Assembly (NCBI GenBank): GCA_949130485.1
Contig: OX422193.1
Location: 1,438,871-1,502,870, forward strand
DNA: 64,000 nt
From: Agelas oroides
Taxonomy: Eukaryota > Porifera > Demospongiae > Agelasida > Agelasidae
Direction of reading: 5' to 3'
A program made the translations under genes and the position numbers. The notes beneath the pieces are model-generated. The model saw only the letters and a list, made by a program, of their open reading frames with translations. It was not told the DNA's origin and made no database searches. Each line of letters starts with the position of its first letter. Within the stretch, counting starts at the first letter, position 1. Shown in pieces: positions 33,501 through 44,281 of the stretch.

Positions 33501-35936
33501 GAGGGGGGAGGGGAGTGTGTGTGTGTGTGTGTAGAGCGTATGTGCATGTTGGAGCATATGGTGTGTGTGTGTGTAGGAGTGGAGTGTGCATATGTGTGGG
33601 CATACATTGTGATGTGTTTGTATGATGTGCATGCATAAGTTAGTGTGTATGTGAATGAATAGGCATGGTATGCAGATACCACACACACACACACACACAC
33701 ATAAGAAGCGTTTGTGGGTTTAATTTTCGCCACCTAAGCAACTGGTGAAAAAATGTTAACGGTGAAAATTTCCCGATCTACGGTACCCTTCTCTCTTTGT
33801 CATTTTTAGAGTGACAGAGGTCACATGAGGGTAACAGGGTATCTACAGGTAATATATACTGGTGTCGTATCTCCCAAAACTATGTTCTGGTGAATTGTCA
33901 GAGGTAATGTTATGAATACTGGAATTACTCAGCAATGCACACCTCAGTACTGTATATGGCATTGTAATTAAGGTTAATTGATAACATTGAAACTAGTGAC
34001 TGGTTGTGCTAATCACACACACGACCAAGGCATATACTTTTGGCGCCTTGCAAGTGTACACAGCAATTATTTCATAACTAGGGGAATACACTACATTGTG
34101 GGGTGAGTGTGAGTGAGTGTAATGGTAGGTACGATGTATGGCTAACAGTGAGAGTGGTCGTATGTGGACATCAGATTCTAGGTTTTGTTTGATTGTGCGC
34201 ATTTCTTCCTATGTGGCGTTCACACGCATGCACATGGATCGGGGAAGCTCCTTCCATTTGACAACCATAGGGATAAAGCGTGCATGATTGAACCACATGT
34301 CGGACTTTACTTTCACTAGTGATAATAAAATCTCAGCCCCAATTGTGAGCTATAGTCTTGTTTCTGGTGTGGTCTGTTACATACATTTTACATATGGTTC
34401 ATAGATCCTGGGTAGATAGATCCAAACTGACCAGATGTGAATTTAAACACACAATGTACTTCCCTCTAATGAAAACCTGGTACTGAAACTTGAATACAGA
34501 CTACAATAAACATTGCAGTGCTTATAAAAAAGCAGTAATGACAATTACATGGCTGTCAATCTGTCAATCAATTCCATCTTTACTATTACATGTAGAAACT
34601 TGTATTTTAATTCTTCACCTCTGAATCTGTCCATTTCCCACTGCTTTTCCCAACCTCCTCATGCCCCTCCTCCCCCCACCCCCCCACCCCCACCCCCTCT
34701 CTCTCCCTCCCCCTCATGTCCCCTCTCCCCTGCCCCCTTACTACCTCTTACTCTCCCACTAGCCCCACACTCACAAGATGACTTTTGATGTAGGGCATTA
34801 AGAGACATGGATCTTCGTCTCTTGAGTGGACTGGAGGTAAAGAAGTTCTTCACTCGAGTGGTAAAGTCACCACCATGACTTTCAGAAGGACTGCTCAGTT
34901 TCTGAACGGAGAGGAGGGGGAGAGAAGGGAGGAGGGGAGAAGGAAGAGGGTTGGAGAGAAGGGGAGGAAGGAGAGAATGAAGAGTGGGGGAGGAAGGAGG
35001 GGAGGGAGAGAGGGAGGAAGGTCAGAGGAGAAGGGGGAAGAGAGAAGGGAAGAAGCCAACCTTCCACTACGAAACAAGAAGTTCAACCAATATGGCTGCA
35101 GGTGTAACTAGGCCTGGGAAAGAGGCTAAAATAGCAGGACCTACTCTCTGAAAGCTGAAAAGTTTGTAAACAAAGTTATTTGTACATAGGTGAAACTATT
35201 ATCAGGATGGTGATAATGTTTTGCAATTCATACCTTTGTTCAGTCGTGTTAAATATTTTATGCTTCACAGGAAAGTGTGAGGTACACTTATTGTCAGTCA
35301 ACTGCAGCACAACTCTACAATTTGCAGAGTAGGCCATTTCCAAAAATAACAGCTACTTCCTGAAGCTACTTGGGAGAAGCCCTTATCATCAGATAACCCC
35401 ATACACATGCGCCGTCAGACCACTTATGTTAAGTGGCTTGCGGTGTCCATGAATATACTAACATGCAAGGAATGCAACTGATGACATGCTGAGTAAACAA
35501 CACTTTCTCTAAATGGTGAGCACTTCAGTGCCCCTCCCCCCTTTATTGAACATGCAGGTAAAGAGTCCTTATAACTATGGCGGCTGGCTTGTACATACAC
35601 TTCTGCTGCCATGGTGGTAGTCTATAACAACACAACTAGTTCCTTAGTTTTAAAAGAGTGGTATAGATTGAGGCTGTTTGCATACTGTGAAAACGTGCTA
35701 ATTCTCACAGTAAAAGCCATGTTCCATACAACACTGCAAAGTGTAAAATTGGATGCTTTAAGCAAATGTACTGACACTTGATTCCTAAAAAGTATCGCTT
35801 GATGGGAGGTACATATTATGATGGAATGATGTCTTACCTCCACAGAAGCTGCATTTTTCATAGTTGGACTGGATTCTGAAGAGTCTGGCACCTCAATAAC
35901 TGCTCTAGTTGATCCACACAGGACGGGAGAGAGCAT
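18595..35936 (-). CDS. FAM13: FAM13-family RhoGAP protein (FAM13A/B orthologue)
   Basis: Thirty-five exons join in phase to about 1506 codons. 3'-ward order: 35838-35936, 34775-34901, 33379-33483, 32775-32852, 31683-31747, 31017-31080, 30422-30526, 30028-30085, 29627-29717, 29346-29451, 29119-29321, 28585-28729, 27439-27763, 27117-27185, 26804-26860, 26531-26651, 25585-26180, 25077-25254, 24883-24945, 24589-24657, 23802-24008, 23177-23470, 22770-22896, 22418-22531, about 22180-22242, 21863-21928, 21437-21505, 21132-21304, 20781-20864, 20250-20379, 19949-20022, 19469-19638, 19046-19147, 18868-18922, 18595-18663. RhoGAP spans residues ~80-264, with the arginine finger in EGIYRVSGN (~R119) and VFGPN. 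The family's invariant Asn before LA is Ser here (MSPVSLSIVFGPN). C-terminal FAM13 blocks are ATLENVMTLLEEKR, MRPLYDRYRLVKKH, LRKVLRDYEHEF and LKLIETLISKND. Human FAM13A is 1023 residues; the extra length is low-complexity linker. The boundary between exons 25 and 26 is the least certain (two donors possible). Confidence 0.93.
20604..20660 (+). repeat. CCTCGTTCCCAGGC terminus followed by poly-C
   Basis: ACCTCGTTCCCAGGCTTGTT runs into about 35 C with two A. In FAM13 intron 29. Confidence 0.85.
23640..23750 (-). repeat. GTCACCCACTGCRCAGGA family, minus copy
   Basis: It contains CAGCTGATGAGGCCTGGTGT and CACAGTGGGTGACTTTG. FAM13 intron 21. Confidence 0.6.
24217..24360. mobile_element. CCTCGTTCCCAGGCC element, 144 bp
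   Basis: The ends are TAGCCTCGTTCCCAGGCCTC and GAGGCCTGGGAACGAGGCTA, with ACAATAATACAC and its inverse within. FAM13 intron 20. Confidence 0.9.
26262..26395 (+). repeat. GTCACCCACTGCRCAGGA family copy
   Basis: It contains AGGCCTGGATGTTATACATA, GTCACCTACTGTGCAGGACA and CAAGGCCTCATCAGCTGTG. FAM13 intron 16. Confidence 0.6.
26903..27113 (+). repeat. (CCCT)n array directly after FAM13 exon 14 donor
   Basis: About 50 CCCT units, with CCTT units at the left end; the transcript reads (GGGA)n beginning three bases past the GT of the donor at 27116. The array fills about four fifths of the 256-base intron. Confidence 0.97.
27903..28163. mobile_element. CAAGAGCGCATAAGAAC MITE, copy 2
   Basis: CAAGAGCGCATAAGAAC and its inverse bound 261 bases, flanked by CCAGTAC on each side. 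A further 45-50 bases of flank (CGTATAGATACAAGTATAGG) also occur on both sides, so the target lay in a small tandem duplication. FAM13 intron 12. Confidence 0.85.
29787..29870. mobile_element. CCTCATTCCCAGGC element
   Basis: TAGCCTCATTCCCAGGCTCTTC and its diverged inverse (GGAATGAGGCTAG). A second, partial copy follows at about 29880-29952. FAM13 intron 8. Confidence 0.7.
30545..30705 (+). repeat. Polypurine array before FAM13 exon 7
   Basis: GGAGGGAGGA-type units; CT-rich in the transcript and abutting the exon 7 acceptor (30527). Confidence 0.9.
31445..31625. mobile_element. Palindromic element with GAGTGCCCA arms
   Basis: AAAGTGCCCACCCCCCTCTT, GGTGAATATGTAAGATTC and their diverged inverses (GAATCTTACATTCACCAAAG) bracket about 60 bases. 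FAM13 intron 5. Confidence 0.65.
32216..32364. mobile_element. TA-target MITE with CAGTGGAAC termini (pogo/Tc1-mariner type)
   Basis: CAGTGGAACCCCTG and GTTCCACTG ends are flanked by TA. AAATAAGGACACC occurs twice inside. Ends and TA target fit widespread pogo-like MITEs. FAM13 intron 4. Confidence 0.75.
32544..32612. mobile_element. CCTTGTTCCCAGGC palindrome
   Basis: GGCCTTGTTCCCAGGCTG and ACCTGGGAACGAGGCTAAG lie 30 bases apart. FAM13 intron 4. Confidence 0.85.
32986..33374 (+). repeat. (CCCT)n array directly after FAM13 exon 3 donor
   Basis: Pure CCCT units at 33180-33373, with CCCTTCC/CCTCC variants leftward. The transcript reads GTGAGGAGGGAGGGAGGG from the donor at 33378. It occupies about 390 of 526 intron bases. 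Long Ser-Leu-Pro-Pro and Glu-Gly-Gly-Arg frames over it are artefacts. Confidence 0.97.
33512..33702 (+). repeat. GT/CA-rich tract before FAM13 exon 3
   Basis: (GT)n and (CA)n runs at 33514-33532, 33560-33576 and 33680-33702 lie within 220 bases upstream of the exon 3 acceptor. Confidence 0.8.
34905..35050 (+). repeat. Polypurine array before FAM13 exon 2
   Basis: GGAGGGGAGAAGG-type units; a pyrimidine tract in the transcript touching the exon 2 acceptor (34902). Confidence 0.9.
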
Positions 35937-38146
35937 TGATACACAGAACCAGATACTCTAGCAGTAATGTAGTATGTGTAGCAAGAGAATGCATACAGTA
36001 ATGTATCCAACTCCATCTTATATTCCTGCCTTTCCCATACATGTAATTTAATATCTTCTGTTACTGTGTCTCACTGTGTCTCATAAGCCTTTTCTGGTTG
36101 GTTGTGTATACAAGTCACACAGAAATAATGATTGATACAGTATTCTGGTTAAGTCTGAAAGTGAGCCATGACAATGTATCTGATAGTAGTCGATGGGGAA
36201 ATGAAGTCTATGGTCGAGGCTATGTCCATAGTAATGCTCTGTGCTGTTTTAACATTAATGTGGAGTTAGCTTAATGATACATATATACGTACATGACACA
36301 CAAATCAGCTAAACATATAGGAATTCTGTGCGTTATCTTTAACAATTTGTCGGAAGAGCCTGCGGGCTCGAAGTTTCGCCAGCTTTTAACGCCAATTTAT
36401 ACAGTACAGTGAAAGCTGGCTTTATGATCTGAGACCGCTGTAGCTTACCGATAGTATTATTACCAGGGCTAGACATAGCCAGACCAGACTGCAGCCAGAC
36501 CGTCAGACGTAGCTCTTTGCGGTAAAAAGTTTGGAGGTGTGTTCCGTCACCGAGCAACGCGATCACGTGCGTATTCACCTGGGGGGCCGGGCGGGGTCGG
36601 GCGGGGCCGGGCGGGGCCGGGCGGGGCGCGTTCGATCGTGGTGCACCGGTGGGGCTGATTATATAGTTGACTAGCGCTCTTACCGCGCGATCGAGAGGCA
36701 AAAGCACAGCTGCTCTTTCGCCTTTAGAAGTTTTCTTGCATCTCTCAGTTCTTTGTCTGCTGCATGCAGACACCGTCTGTTGCCCTCCGGAAGTGCTAGT
36801 GGTCTTACTAAGCCACGCCCCATAAACTGCTGCAGTGCGTACGTGATCTGTATTATTCCCAAGAGACTCCCCCTCTACTATAAACAAAATTTCAGCTGTA
36901 AGGTACATGCTGTATGCATGTTCTTGCCTGCAGTCACCGCGCGTCCGTCAGAGAGTTCACGCGTGCCAAACTTGGCACACGACGACTGAGAGACTGTACA
37001 TCACTTTGTAGTGAGAAAATCATGTGAGTATTTTGTTTTTGTTGTGTCGTTGTCTGCCCAGGCTCTGATCCAACAATTTTGCTTTGGGGGTTGTGGACAT
37101 AGTGAAATAATTTAAGCGGGAGCTCTGAATAATCATACCGTAAAAGCATAGATAATATGGGGACTATTATCTATGGTAAAAGCCTTAATTAAGGCGCCGT
37201 TAAAAAATAATTACGACCAGCAAAGGCGCCTTGCTTGGAGGGAAAAAAATTCCTTCGGACCCTTGGGGGCGCCTTGTTGTTTAGGCGCCCTACCACTCGC
37301 TTCAGCGCTGGACTCCCAGCCACATTGTGCAGAAGCGTAGGTAACTGCAGTGGAAAGACTCTGTTATTGCTGCCATTTGCGCACGTACGCCATTTGCCCA
37401 AGGTCTAGCTGGAAGGCGCCTCCTAAAAAACCCAAAGGGCGCCTTCTTTGGAGCTGAAAAAAGTATTTAAAGCTCCAGGGGGCGCCTTCATTAGAGAGCT
37501 TTTACTGTAATTTATGTATCTGGCCTGAAGGGTTGTGAAGTATTGCCTATGGTGAGCTTGTGCTATACAGAAGAATGCTATAAACGAAATATATCAAGTA
37601 ACTGTTGTTTATGAACTAAAATTATATGAGTGTGGTCTACCGTATGAATATTGATTGTGGGTACTATGTGCAGTCTATAAATGAAGTGGTTCATCAGCTC
37701 ATGTAATCTAATCAGTGTGCTTCAGCGTAAGTGCACTTAAGACCATATTGATCAGTGGAAAGGATAATCTCTGTTACGAACTTAAAATCACTGTTTTTGC
37801 TAACGTTCCAAATAAATGCTTCATGCATGCATTTGTCATTTGGGCTAAAGAGAAGCATAATATCAAGCATTCAGTTAAAACAACGGCCAAAAAAGTTTCC
37901 ATCAAGACTATAGATATGTGGGGGAAATGACCTTTCCTCCAGGAAATACCCAGTAGTGAGTACATGTCATGTCAGCACAGCGATTAGTATGGTAGGTTAC
38001 AGTCAATTATATAGTCACAGTGCATTGCACTATTTTACACAGCTCACTTGAAACAGATTGGTATTCTGGAATAAGCTAAAAACATACGGACTGGGAGTGC
38101 ATCACTCATTTAGACAGAAAAACAAGAACATCTGTGTCCTAGCAGC
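35937..38146. promoter_or_regulatory. Head-to-head intergenic region between FAM13 and CARD1
   Basis: The start codons of the two divergent genes are 2.2 kb apart. About 36540-36660 is strongly GC-rich and includes four near-perfect tandem GGGGCCGGGC-type decamers (36578-36628). An ETS-type CCGGAAGT lies at 36787-36794. GGTGGGGCTGATT (36648-36660) recurs upstream of the second CARD gene and of the orphan copy at 47.7 kb. A canonical donor at 37024 (AAAATCAT followed by gtgagt) could end a non-coding first exon of CARD1. A long minus-strand open frame at 36339-36908 looks accidental. Promoter function is inferred. Confidence 0.45.
37137..37511. mobile_element. MITE-like element rich in GGCGCC
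   Basis: The ends are inverted: CCGTAAAAGC at the left and GCTTTTACTG at the right. The interior holds about seven copies of GGCGCC in both orientations, several followed by CTTG or CTTC. There is no coding capacity. It sits between the candidate CARD1 first exon and its start codon. Family unknown. Confidence 0.4.
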
Positions 38147-41100
38147 ATGGCAAGATTGATTGGAAGAAAACGTGAGTTGAAACATTGCTGTACAGTGCTT
38201 CTGGCTAATATGATGCTATTTGCATTTAAAATGCTTGCACACTTTGGGAAATTAAATTAATGGTCAAAACTGCACCGTGTTACATAATTGAAAGATTTTC
38301 ACTTCTGGATTTTAATATCCATGCAGGTGGAAAGTCACGGAAGGCATATGAAGAAGGGTATGGAGACCAAGCACAACTGACTCACTATAAACCATTAACT
38401 CAAGAAACAGACACACTGCAGCTTCCATTAACGTCAGTCACAGACAATGATGGCCAACAGTCGGCTTCACAGAGTGCTAGATTGAGCACTGGTTCTGTTG
38501 ATTCTGGTGTGGGTAGAAGCTCTAGCCATAACAGCTACAGCGAACTTTCTCACACAGAGGACACTGGTGGACTGGCACCTTCTACTGCGCAGTGTATTCC
38601 TGCACATGAGAGCGGTAACACTACTACCCACATGCTTTTGTCCAGCACAGATGCTTTACTTTCTGAAGAATTAGTGATGAAGACAGATAGAGATGATTGT
38701 TATCCAATGGGAATCAACCAGATCCTTTCAGAATTTCTTGAGAAGGTAACAGATCGAGTCGGAAATCTTGAGCTACAAATTCAGATGCTGCAAAGGGAAG
38801 TTAGCTCTTTGAAGGGATCATCTGTTGAAGCCTCAGAGTCCACCCCCGACCAATCTTCTTGCACCTCACCTTGCCGTGATTTGCCAGAAACAGAACCGAC
38901 TCCTGACATGTCTACTGTAGACACTCAGTCACAGCCCTATACCAGGACTGCGGCAAAGGAGCGATTATACTCTGATGGTAAGATGACAAGAGATCGGAAG
39001 TTTGAGATAAAAAGAATGCAGCAGGAGTCTGCCAGACCAAGGGCCTTTACAGCAGTTGACGTAAGTAGTGAAGCATTTGGAACTTGCAAACAAAATGCTA
39101 ACAAGATAAATCAACATTCTTAGAACACTTGCGAGTTGAAGCAAAACAGAGGAAAGTGAAAAGGCCGGCAGTTGTCGGAAATCAAATCCAGGACACCTGG
39201 TTTGTACTGCCAGATAAATCAACATGACTAAAAAGCAGCATCCAATCACACTTTGGCAATCCCTGATGAAAATTATTGTAAAACTGTGGACTCATTTGTA
39301 AGGCTTGAAACCAGGAAGAGCTAACCCTGATTTAAAGCTGGCTGGTACTATACTGGTACTCCATGCAGCTATGCAAAGGTGTATGCTTGCTGCTTTAGAA
39401 AATATGTAGTTTCAATCTGAAAAAAATTTTGCATAGAAAGTTTTTGCCAAATTTAAAATGACAACTGTTCGCAAGATTTGCAAAAAATATACTCAGTTGA
39501 GATTGCAATCTACTTTAAGCAATTCTTTGCATACGTGGTACTTGTACCACCTAATCGCACAACGAATGACACATTAGTATCAGGTCTGTTGGGTCTCCCC
39601 CCATTACATGGCTTGCAGGATGACACAAAACATGAAACAGGAGGGCCAAAAAGTACAACTTAACTACCTCAATGAATTAGCGAATAGTTGTTGCATATTT
39701 ATTGCAATTCTGCAATTCTAGCTATGGCTGAAATTCCATGCCAATTTCACAAAAGAAGTGAATTAGTCTCACTGATTATGTCATTGACAAGTACAGGTGA
39801 CTTAACTGATTTTCCTTACTTGTACATGTGCAGACAATTCCAGAAGATGATTTATATGAAGGGAAGGCTCCGGAAGTTCACAGTAGGAGTCGGCAGGAAG
39901 ATCTAAGGTTTGTGAGTGCCAACTAAGTACACCATGTAGACCTGTTGTATCTGATGGATGAAATCTTACTGGTGTGTGTGCATGAAATTTACACTGATAT
40001 ATAGTATAGAGTTTGTTCAGCAATCTAAGTAAGTGTACATCATGTAGAGGTCTGCAGTACAAGCAATTCTAACACTCCTTGTTTCTTGAATCTCCTCGGG
40101 TTTGACCCTGTAGCACAACAATCATGATACTATATATGTTGTCACTATATATAGAACATGAACACATAAAAGAATGATTCTCACAATTGTACCTCCTCAA
40201 CCCCCCACTACAGAGAGCATAGTTCCAGATCAACAAACAAAGGTAAGAAAGCAATCACTCAGTCCAGTCAGTGGTATGTGTCAGGGCTGGCGGAGCCGGT
40301 CCGGTTGCTCAGGCCATGGCCGGACCAATTTTTGAGACTTTCCAAGATTTTCGAGCGGCCACATGCTCGTGCAGGCTGGAAATATGCGTGCTTGTCGCCT
40401 GCAAGCTAAGTGCCGGCGATGCCAGACTAATGTAGCATAGTTCGGCCCTATAGCTGTAGCGTTCGTCGCTTGCCGCGGCTACGCGAATAGCATAGACCAG
40501 ACCCCCCTAGGTTACATTCTACGTGCTAACGCACGCACTCGCGTACAAGTGCCAGTAAGCCGGACCAATGAAATTTGGCTTCCGCCGGGCCTGGTGTGCA
40601 TATACCAAAACTTGCACTGGGCCATGAGTTATCCTTCATTGATATTGAAAACTGCAAAGTAAGCTAAGAACACATTACTATTGTGCTTGGTAGATCCTTA
40701 CATGCTTTTGGCCTCCTGTCCATATAAGGGACAAGCTTTATTATGGTATTTTGATGACAAAGGAGGGACAGGTGTGTGTAAGTAGAGAAGTTATTCCCAA
40801 GCTTTAGCTGTTATTATCTCATATGCAAGAGGCTGCATGAGGAAAAGCCAATGCTTCCAATAGCTGGGTGTTAGCTAGCCTCTAGATAGTGCTGTACAAG
40901 GCTTCTAATGGGCTGTGCTACGTCAGATGTTGCCTTTAGGTTATATATTATATAGGATGTTGTGTAACTATTTAACTGGCACTTGTGGACTCCGTAACCA
41001 ACTGTGATACAATGTGTTATGCAAACCAACTAAAACACTGCTAGTCAGAGGCACCAGCATGCACTTGCTAAAATATGCTTTTCTTACTGCAGAAAAGAAG

Positions 41101-41376
41101 CTAAGGTCAAGAGTGAAAGCCAAACTACCTGAGATCATAGAGCTCACAAACTTGGAGTGCTTGCTGCCTCATCTTGTGTCTGTGGACCTATTGGATCCTG
41201 CAGCAACAGACTACCTCCTCAATGAAACCAGAACTGAACACCAAAAAGGAGTGTATTTCTACCTCAAAGTGTTGCCCTCAAAGGGACCAAATGCCTACAC
41301 TATGTTTTATGAATGCCTGTGCAATGAGAAGAAACATTCAGGACACCTATCAGTAGTGCAAATTGTGACAACTTAA
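38147..41376 (+). CDS. CARD1: coiled-coil/CARD adaptor protein (tandem paralogue 1)
   Basis: Five exons join in phase to 381 residues: 38147-38171, 38327-39060, 39834-39907, 40214-40242 and 41093-41376. The basic N-terminus (MARLIGRKRGKSRKAYEEG) is followed by a Ser/Thr-rich region with SVDSGVGRSSS (a DSG-type phosphodegron is possible), a predicted coiled coil at about 136-175 (LEKVTDRVGNLELQIQMLQREV) and a low-complexity linker. Residues ~288-375 form a CARD: LPEIIELTNLECLLPHLVSV, YLLNE and the diagnostic LPSKGPNAYTMFYECL. CARDs assemble by homotypic contact in apoptosis and innate signalling; the partner here is unknown. No caspase, NACHT, kinase or LRR domain is joined to it. Exon number and all four intron phases match the downstream paralogue. 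The last 136 coding bases plus 3' flank are tandemly duplicated just after the stop. Confidence 0.86.
40265..40610. mobile_element. Small TIR element in CARD1 intron 4
   Basis: The left end reads CAGGGCTGGCGGAGCC and the right end is the imperfect inverse GGCTTCCGCCGGGCCTG. GCCGGACCAAT occurs in both halves. It has no coding capacity and interrupts the intron between the fourth exon and the CARD exon. Confidence 0.4.
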
Positions 41377-41503
41377 CTGAATTATAATTATAACTACTTC
41401 GTTAAAATGTCCTTTTTCAATCTAATGAACAGTTTTCAGGGAACCTGCTGTTTTTGAAAACGGCTTCATTTGCAGATGAAAGGGTCACATAGAAGTAGAT
41501 AAT
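41241..41503 (+). repeat. First copy of a 263-bp tandem duplication covering the CARD1 3' end
   Basis: From CCAAAAAGGAGTG in the CARD exon through the stop codon and about 125 bases of flank, this unit repeats directly downstream (41504 onward). The second copy is split at about 41650, its remainder resuming at about 43214-43331. The copies are almost identical, so the duplication is recent. Only the first belongs to the intact frame. Confidence 0.85.
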
Positions 41504-41650
41504 CCAAAAAGGAGTGTATTTCTACCTCAAAGTGTTGCCCTCAAAGGGACCAAATGCCTACACTATGTTTTATGAATGCCTGTGCAATGAGAAGAAACAT
41601 TCAGGACACCTATCAGTAGTGCAAATTGTGACAACTTAACTGAATTATAA
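41504..41650 (+). pseudogene. Duplicated CARD1 exon tail (non-functional fragment)
   Basis: This is a near-identical copy of CARD1 41241-41387, containing the last 44 CARD codons and the stop. No acceptor site or upstream CARD half precedes it, so it cannot encode a domain. It would be transcribed as 3' UTR if CARD1 transcripts read on. Confidence 0.8.
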
Positions 41651-43213
41651 AAACAAGACTTAAAAAAACATTAAAAATGTAAAAAGATGTAGGGATGGCA
41701 TGCCAAAAAGTATGCAAACAAGGTAGGGATAATGCATGAAAGCAAAGGTCAACATATTGGCAAAGCCCCATCCCTACATCTTTTTCACACTACAGTTAGT
41801 GCATGGGGGTCTTCCTAAAACGTACCACAAGTTCACAACCTTTATTACTGGCAGTTCATGGCTGTAGCCTCGTTCTCAGGCCACCTCCTCCTCCCACATG
41901 GCCTGGTAATGAGGCTAGTATGAGCATTATGTTATACAGAACCTCTTCAACAACTTAAGCAGTGAGTTGGAGTAGACTGCAGACTTATGATAGTGTCGTT
42001 AAAGTACATGGCATGGTTTTAACCTCGTCCCCAGGCCACATTCCTTCTCCCACATGTTGGCTCAGGGACGAGGCTAATATGATCTAGCAGCATTGCATCA
42101 ACTGTAGTGTGAAAAAGATGTAGGGATGGGGCTTTGCCAATATGTTGACCTTTGCTTTCATGCATTATCCCTACCTTGTTTGCATACTTTTTGGCATGCC
42201 ATCCCTACATCTTTTTACATTTTTAATGTTTTTTTAAGTCTTGTTTCTGTACTTTTTTGATGTTAATCTCAGTTACAGTTACACGTAAGTGTAATCACAA
42301 CACCAGAACTTGAAACGGTGTTGACAGTTTAGTAGTGGTTCCAGGCATGTATTAAATAATTAGGCCTAACCTGATGAAGGGCCAACCACTCAATTAGGCC
42401 TATGTGTAATATAGCCAGCTAGAACCTGATGAAGGGCCAACCACCCTTCCTACCAAACTTTGTGAAACCAATTTCAGTTGTCAATCACATGCCAGCTGCA
42501 GCACAGAAACTACTATCCTACTGACAACTGACCATCCTAGCTTTACAGTTCAAAGGCTATTTTTAGTGTAGCTACAAGTAGGCAGCTGAATGCAGCGCCT
42601 TACCTACGTAGTGTTCATAAGCCTTGCCCAATGCCGGCGGGAGGAAAAGACCGTGACAGCCAAGCGTACTGCCCGCTGGCGATTTCGCGCGTGTGTACTA
42701 GTCTCGCTTCCAGACCAATGACCGTGGTCTTTGGTCTGGGAACGAGACTTCGTGTGCGCATGCGTACAAAATTAGAAAATGGCGTCCTAAGCAACGCACA
42801 GCAGCCTCAGAGTGTTGTGAATGGCTTTTGTTGACCAGGGTGAACTTGAAGCTATGAAGACGCTGAGTGATCGTAGAGCTCCGCGCTGTGATAAGCATCA
42901 GTTTCGTGCTAAAATTATGGTGAGTGCTTGAACCGTTTTTGAGTTATTGTTGTTTGAACAAAAGTCGTAACGAAGAAAGAAGAATACGAAAAATGGCACT
43001 TTTGCTATCGCACACTTTTGCGTTTAGCTGTCTTCCGCGTGGCTTTTGGCCACTTATAAGAGTCTTGCTGATCACAAAGGCACTCAAAGAGGAAGCCTGG
43101 ATGCTTAAATAAACTTTTTGCGTGTTTGTGGTGAAGTTATACGGCTTTTGCTTAAGTATTGCATATATTGCGCGTCGGCGCCATCCCTACATAGAGAGTC
43201 TACCGACTCTCTG
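41651..43213. mobile_element. DNA transposon copy A (non-autonomous, about 1.56 kb)
   Basis: An inverted homologous copy lies at 52085-53783 inside an LTR, so the borders are known independently. One end begins with the palindromic AGAGAGTC/GACTCTCT hairpin next to ATGTAGGGATGGC; the other ends TTAAGTCTT. About 165-bp inverted repeats (41651-41815 and 42103-42246) each contain a 120-bp mini-element bounded by AAAAAGATGTAGGGATGG. Three palindromic CCTCGTTCCC-type insertions lie inside (about 41864, 42024, 42697). No transposase is seen. A 33-codon open segment with a splice donor lies at 42821-42919. Confidence 0.7.
42821..42919 (+). other. Exon-like open segment carried by the DNA transposon (copy A)
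   Basis: ATG followed by 32 sense codons ends in a canonical donor (AAAATTATG then gtgagt). The peptide begins MAFVDQGELEAMKTLSD. The transposon copy at 52-53.8 kb keeps the same 99-base frame, ATG and donor on the opposite strand, with mixed substitutions. It may be a transposon first exon or a captured host exon; no family is recognised. Confidence 0.5.
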
Positions 43214-43574
43214 ATTATTAACTACTTCGTTAAAATGTCCTTTTTCAATCTAATGAACAGTTTTCAGGGAACCTGCTGTTTTTGAAAACGGCTTCATTTG
43301 CAGATGAAAGGGTCACATAGAAGTAGATAATTACTCTCATTTAGTAGCCACCACAAACCGTTGGGTGCATTCAAGACACGTTCATCTAACAGCTCCACGG
43401 CGGTGTCGAAAAAAGTCGCACGGAGTTCGAACTACCACTGTTGAAAAGGCCGATGTTGGAACTCTAGGTCGGCGTCTAGGCAGCTTGGGATTCCCCTGCA
43501 CGCGAAGCCAGCAGCCGTCTGAACGTAGGCTACGTTCCATATAGCAATGGAGAATTCGCCCTAGCAAGCCTTCC
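43214..43574 (+). other. Remainder of the split tandem copy and unassigned flank
   Basis: Positions 43214-43331 complete the second copy of the CARD1 tail duplication (CTACTTCGTTAAAATG through AAGTAGATAA). From 43332 to 43574 there is GC-richer single-copy sequence leading into the CARD2 promoter. Open frames there show no family resemblance. Confidence 0.55.
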
Positions 43575-43848
43575 GATCGAGGTCGAGGCACCTCAGACGT
43601 GACGTCACGTAGATGTTAGTGGGATTGGAAAGCTCTATTGTGACGCGTGGGGTGCGTTTGACAGTGCTAGCGCGTGCCAGCTGGGTGGAGCTGAATAAAT
43701 ACCACGAGGAATACATGTTAGAGCTCAAGCGCGTGAGTATTTAGCCAAGCGCAAAGTTCAGCTGCAAAGCACAAACGTCGGCGGATGCGGTGTGCATGTA
43801 GTTGGTGTTGTTCATGCAGTTGAGAATTCACCCACTGCATGTCTAAGG
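43575..43848 (+). promoter_or_regulatory. CARD2 promoter and non-coding first exon
   Basis: This stretch contains CRE-like TGACGTCA (43600-43607), GGTGGAGCTGAATAAAT (43684-43700) and AGAGCTCAAGCG (43721 on), ending at a canonical donor after CATGTCTAAG (gtaaga, 43848). A diverged second copy with the same order of blocks lies at 47.69-47.94 kb. The two copies support a shared promoter plus 5' UTR exon. Transcription start is not visible. Confidence 0.5.
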
Positions 43849-44281
43849 TAAGAGCCAAAGTGGTGCACAGACCCGATTTTGTATCAGCTAGTGTATTGTT
43901 GTTTATGTCCATCAAGGTGATGCAGCAATTTTGTGGGAAGAAGTAATATTTCTGGACGGTATGTAAACTTTGTGTTGTGGTGAACAGTATGTTGCACTGT
44001 AAACTTAGTACAAATTAAGTCAGCATAATACTTATGCCGGCATTATATTTGTCATCCTAATGTAAGCAACAGAAAATTGGACTAAGTATAGGGTGAGTAT
44101 TGTTTCTTCATTCATCACCTTTTCAGGTGCTATACAGTAGAAATGGTCAGTGCATGATATATAACACCGGTACCCTGGTCCAGATTGAGCTAAACAGCTA
44201 GAAGTATACACATACTGTGAGTGGATCCACACCTTTTGAGAGAGAAGAACAAGGAGAACACACAATTTGTGCCACAGCAGC

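Noticed and set aside
32933-33733. Very long open frames (Ser-Leu-Pro-Pro and Glu-Gly-Gly-Arg repeats)
   Set aside because: They are translations of the (CCCT)n array inside a FAM13 intron; the period gives stop-free frames on both strands.
36339-36908. 189-codon minus-strand open frame upstream of FAM13
   Set aside because: It has no family resemblance, crosses the GC-rich tandem decamers and lies where the promoter is expected. It could be 5' UTR at most.
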